Source of the DNA: Candidatus Binataceae bacterium
GTDB taxonomy: Bacteria > Desulfobacterota > Binatia > Binatales > Binataceae
DNA: 64,000 bases
Assembly: GCA_035308025.1 (NCBI GenBank)
Contig: DATGHL010000023.1
Span: forward strand, 1 to 64,000
Direction of reading: 5' to 3'
The notes under the pieces were generated by a model. That model did no database searches and was not told the DNA's origin. It saw nothing but the letters and a program-made list of their open reading frames with translations. The position numbers and the translations under genes were made by a program. Within the stretch, counting starts at the first letter, position 1. Each line of letters opens with the position of its first letter. Shown one piece after another: positions 61,509-64,000 of the stretch.

Positions 61509-63785
61509 TCACTTGCCCTTGATTAGCGCCGTCGCCTGCTCGAGCCGGTCGCTATACGCGTTGAGCGCGCCCGCGGTGATTTTGGCGTAACGATTGGCGT
61601 CGTTCCAGCGCCGATCTTCGATCGCCTCGGTCACGCCGGGCAGCGTTTTGGCCCGATAACCAGTAAAGCGGCCCGGTGCGTAGATGAGATTCCTGTACCA
61701 CTGACGCCCGGGCAGGCCGACCTCCGGGGCTAGCGTCTGATCGAGGTCGAGCATCAGCGCGTCCAGCCGCGCGCGCTGTGTGTCGGAGAGCTGAGCGGCG
61801 TTGGCCGCGAGCGTCTCGTCATACGCCATCGCGACCCGCTTGAGGCGCGCGACCGCATCTTCGAGCGCGGCGAATTCGATATGCGGAACGCGATCGAGCG
61901 CCTCGGGCAGGCCGCTCGACTTGGTCGGATCGTCGGCGAGCTGAAAGGCGCGGTCGCCGATCATCTTGGTTTGGATTTCGGCCTTTTCGCGCTCATCGTC
62001 GGCGAGCTTCTTGGCCTGATCGAGATAATCCGCCACGGCGTCGGCAAATGCGCCAGTGTGTTGCATCGGGACTTCGGCCGCGGCCGCACGTAGGACTATC
62101 CGCCCGATCGTTTTCGCGAGCAGCGCGTCGTAGACGAAGCCCGGATCGACGAAACGGCTGTGATGCTCGAACGTATCGTAGCGCGAGTGGTAGACCCCGT
62201 AGGTCTCGCCCTCGCCCTCGAACGAAACATCGAGCGCGGGAATTCCGAGATGATCAATGAAGCTGGAAAAATCCGAGCCCGAGCCCAGCGCCTCGATCGG
62301 AAAGTCCTTGTCAGCCTGTGCGGCGATCTTGGCATCAGCTTTAGCCTGCTCGCCGGCGTCGGGTTCGAGCGCCTCGACCTGCATCTTCGCGCGCAGCCGC
62401 TGTCCGATCGGAGCACCGGTCTCCGGATCGATTACGTCGCTCGCCACCTGATTCACCAGATGCCCGAACTCCGGGCTGCCGCCGACGCTCAGCAGACCCC
62501 GTCCGTTGGTGTCGGAATTGACGTAGAGCACGGTCTTTTTCTTGAGCTCGTCGGCGTGAGTCTCGGCCCATTCGGTCGAGCCGAGGAGCATCGGTTCTTC
62601 GGCGTCCCAGCTCGTATAGACTATCGTGCGACGCGGCCGCCACCCCTGCTTGACGAGCCCGCCGATCGCCTGCGCCTCCGCCAGCAAGGCCGCCTGGCCG
62701 GAGAGCGGATCGCTCGCGCCAAAGACCCAGCCGTCATGATGATTGCCGCGCACGATCCATTCATCGGGCAGGACCGCGCCCTTCATCGTCGCGATCACGT
62801 CGTCGATCGCTTTGATGCTCCAGTCGGACTTGATCGCCAGATGCGCGACGGCCGCGCCGGGCCCGACGTGATAGGTAATCGGCAACGCGCCGCGCCAGGC
62901 GGGAGGAACCACGCGCCCACCGAGCGCCGCGAGCAGCGCCTGCGCATCGGCGTAGGAGATCGGAACGACGGGAATCTTGAGAATCGTCGTCGCCTCGGCT
63001 CTGGTCAGCCGCTTCGCGTCTTTGGTCGCGCCGACGCCGGGCGTCAACGGATCGCCGGGATACAGCGTCATGTCGGCGACCGAGCCGCGCTGGATGCCGC
63101 GCGGCGGACGCATCGGCCCAACGGGGTAAGTCTCGTCAACCGAGTAGCCGTCCTGCGCGGGATCGGAATAGATGATGCACCCGACCGCGCCGTGGTCCTG
63201 CGCGAGCTTCGGCTTGAGCCCGCGCCATCCGGCGCCGTAACGCGCGATCACGATCCTGCCTTTGACGTTGACGCCCAGCCGCGCGAGCGTTTTGTAATCG
63301 TCCTGCATCCCGTAATTGACGTAAACCAGAGGCGCGGTGACGTCGCCGTCGCCCTGATAAGTGACGTAGGCCGGCAACGCCGGCTCGGTAGCGGTTGCAC
63401 TCGAATCGCCGGGGATTGGCGGCTCCTGCAGCGTCGCGACGAAGTGATCAGGCGCCGTCAACTCGAGGGTTTCGCTGAGCGGCGTCGGATAGAGCACCCA
63501 GAAAGTTTCGATATGCGCGTCCCAGCCCCAGCTCTTGAACCAGCCGAGGATGCGCTCGGCATTGGCCTTGTCGTGCGGCGAGCCCACCTGGTTCGGCTCG
63601 CTCGCCAGAACCTTCACCCAGTCGCGCAAGTCGTCCGGATGGATTTGCGCGTCAAAATTGTGTTCGAGCGGAGCCTCGTCGGACGGCGCCGCGGAGGGCG
63701 CAGGGGAGGCCGTCGGTGACGGCGCGGCGAAAGCCGCAAACGCCCATAACAGGCCCGCGGCCGCGAGTAGCATGATCGTGCGCAT
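61509..63785 (-). CDS. M28 family peptidase, exported (PSMA-like)
   Basis: 758 residues from ATG 63785; earlier ATG at 63911 lies inside the upstream gene. Signal peptide about 1-20, Pro/Ser linker, PA domain in about 140-310, and the di-zinc site GNHHDGWVFGASDP (H349, D359), WDAEEP (E396/E397), NSDTNGRG (D425) and HSRYDTFEHHSRF. A C-terminal TFR-like dimerisation domain follows. It resembles glutamate carboxypeptidase II, so it probably trims peptides in the periplasm or outside. Confidence 0.92.
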   Translation of the reverse strand: MRTIMLLAAAGLLWAFAAFAAPSPTASPAPSAAPSDEAPLEHNFDAQIHPDDLRDWVKVLASEPNQVGSPHDKANAERILGWFKSWGWDAHIETFWVLYPTPLSETLELTAPDHFVATLQEPPIPGDSSATATEPALPAYVTYQGDGDVTAPLVYVNYGMQDDYKTLARLGVNVKGRIVIARYGAGWRGLKPKLAQDHGAVGCIIYSDPAQDGYSVDETYPVGPMRPPRGIQRGSVADMTLYPGDPLTPGVGATKDAKRLTRAEATTILKIPVVPISYADAQALLAALGGRVVPPAWRGALPITYHVGPGAAVAHLAIKSDWSIKAIDDVIATMKGAVLPDEWIVRGNHHDGWVFGASDPLSGQAALLAEAQAIGGLVKQGWRPRRTIVYTSWDAEEPMLLGSTEWAETHADELKKKTVLYVNSDTNGRGLLSVGGSPEFGHLVNQVASDVIDPETGAPIGQRLRAKMQVEALEPDAGEQAKADAKIAAQADKDFPIEALGSGSDFSSFIDHLGIPALDVSFEGEGETYGVYHSRYDTFEHHSRFVDPGFVYDALLAKTIGRIVLRAAAAEVPMQHTGAFADAVADYLDQAKKLADDEREKAEIQTKMIGDRAFQLADDPTKSSGLPEALDRVPHIEFAALEDAVARLKRVAMAYDETLAANAAQLSDTQRARLDALMLDLDQTLAPEVGLPGRQWYRNLIYAPGRFTGYRAKTLPGVTEAIEDRRWNDANRYAKITAGALNAYSDRLEQATALIKGK

Positions 63786-63814
63786 CGATACGGACCGCGA
63801 TGGCGCGGAAGGAT

Positions 63815-64000
63815 TTACGGGCGTGCGATCCCGGCGACTGCCGCCATAAGATCGATCGCCTCCTCCTGCGCGGGCCGGACGACGAGACAATGCGCGCCGG
63901 AATCCTCCCACGCGCGGTAGCGCGCGCGAATCCGGTCAGGCGGTCCCACCAGCGCGCGCAGGTCTATCAGATCGTCGGGCACCGCGGCGGTCGCTTCGGC
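63815..64000 (-). CDS. LLM class oxidoreductase C-terminus (5' end off window)
   Basis: The last 61 codons of a minus-strand gene are visible, ending in TAA at 63817-63815. The fragment contains VPDDLIDLRALVGPPDRIRA and YRAWEDSGAHCLVVRP, the C-terminal pattern of LLM flavin/F420 oxidoreductases. It stops 29 bp before the M28 peptidase start, so the two are probably co-transcribed. Confidence 0.7.
   Translation of the reverse strand, partial: AEATAAVPDDLIDLRALVGPPDRIRARYRAWEDSGAHCLVVRPAQEEAIDLMAAVAGIARP

Noticed and set aside
62160-63719. 519-residue plus-strand frame
   Set aside because: It is the antisense shadow of the M28 peptidase gene, which has signal peptide and zinc motifs.
1-64000. 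CRISPR array, rRNA or tRNA genes
   Set aside because: No regularly spaced repeats and no recognisable rRNA or tRNA sequence were noticed when reading the window; a tRNAscan or CRISPR finder run would settle this.

Overview
This is a 64 kb chromosomal window from a GC-rich, diderm, probably soil-dwelling bacterium. The gene content looks deltaproteobacterial in the broad sense: a DUF4911 protein beside two ArsA/GET3-type ATPases, a sigma-54 activator with its kinase, TatBC, hisS-aspS, and many luciferase-like (LLM) oxidoreductases, amidohydrolases, SDRs, alpha/beta hydrolases and a thiolase with a DUF35 partner. That mix recalls the candidate phylum Binatota (Desulfobacterota_B) and related methylotroph/xenobiotic degraders. 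The placement is inferred from gene families only; there is no rRNA or tRNA gene in the window to test it.

Layout. 1-1510: the end of a GNAT acetyltransferase gene and three small genes. 1750-7600 (minus strand): a directon reading nadA, nrtR, a CYCXC-type Cys-rich protein, a DedA protein, then a histidine kinase and NtrC-type regulator pair; a promoter with an overlapping 15-bp palindrome lies before nadA. 7650-8013: a decayed, internally deleted IS1380 transposase. 8311-9687: an FAD oxidoreductase. 9723-12101: a complete IS1595-family transposon with 25-bp terminal inverted repeats and an 8-bp target duplication. It carries a trypsin-like protease and a small gene as passengers and is inserted exactly at the stop codon of a lipoprotein gene. 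12102-15940 (minus): hisS-aspS-lipoprotein. 16008-19488 (minus): thiolase, DUF35 Zn-ribbon protein and two alpha/beta hydrolases. 19603-29011 (plus): cupin, SDR, a small exported HTH-like protein, typA, an AsmA-like giant, a DUF2064 transferase, hisC and pth.

29014-31777 (minus): a Rieske ring-hydroxylating dioxygenase (alpha and beta subunits) with an extradiol-type VOC dioxygenase, the core of an aromatic catabolic pathway. 31924-36713: a C-terminal relic of an amidohydrolase, an exported SurA-like/DsbA-like fusion, a Cys-rich secreted protein with its own terminator, a full-length amidohydrolase, a DUF420 membrane protein and an exported MsrA. 36852-43781 (plus): SDR, a membrane protein with an internal two-helix duplication, a second FAD oxidoreductase paralogous to the one at 8311, an LLM oxidoreductase, an orphan small protein and a ThDP enzyme. 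43778-49524: two ArsA-type ATPases, DUF4911 (plus strand), GH15 glucoamylase, tatC and tatB. 49575-56358 (plus): HDAC-like deacetylase, LLM oxidoreductase, alpha/beta hydrolase, an FHA-TM-CAP fusion protein, a Phd/VapC toxin-antitoxin pair, a cyclophilin lipoprotein and a PHP phosphoesterase. 56367-64000 (minus): histidine phosphatase, rhodanese-MoeB fusion, a Bcp-type peroxiredoxin overlapping thiC, thiC with a good promoter but no TPP riboswitch, SDR, an exported M28 peptidase and the end of another LLM gene.

Most genes are ordinary housekeeping or catabolic genes. The strongest unusual item is the intact IS1595 transposon carrying a protease, with promoter -35 boxes built into both terminal repeats. 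Others worth a look are the NrtR-nadA control region, the FHA-TM-CAP protein, the exported HTH-like protein, the ArsA pair with DUF4911, and the duplicated FAD oxidoreductases. No CRISPR array, prophage or recognised defence island was seen.
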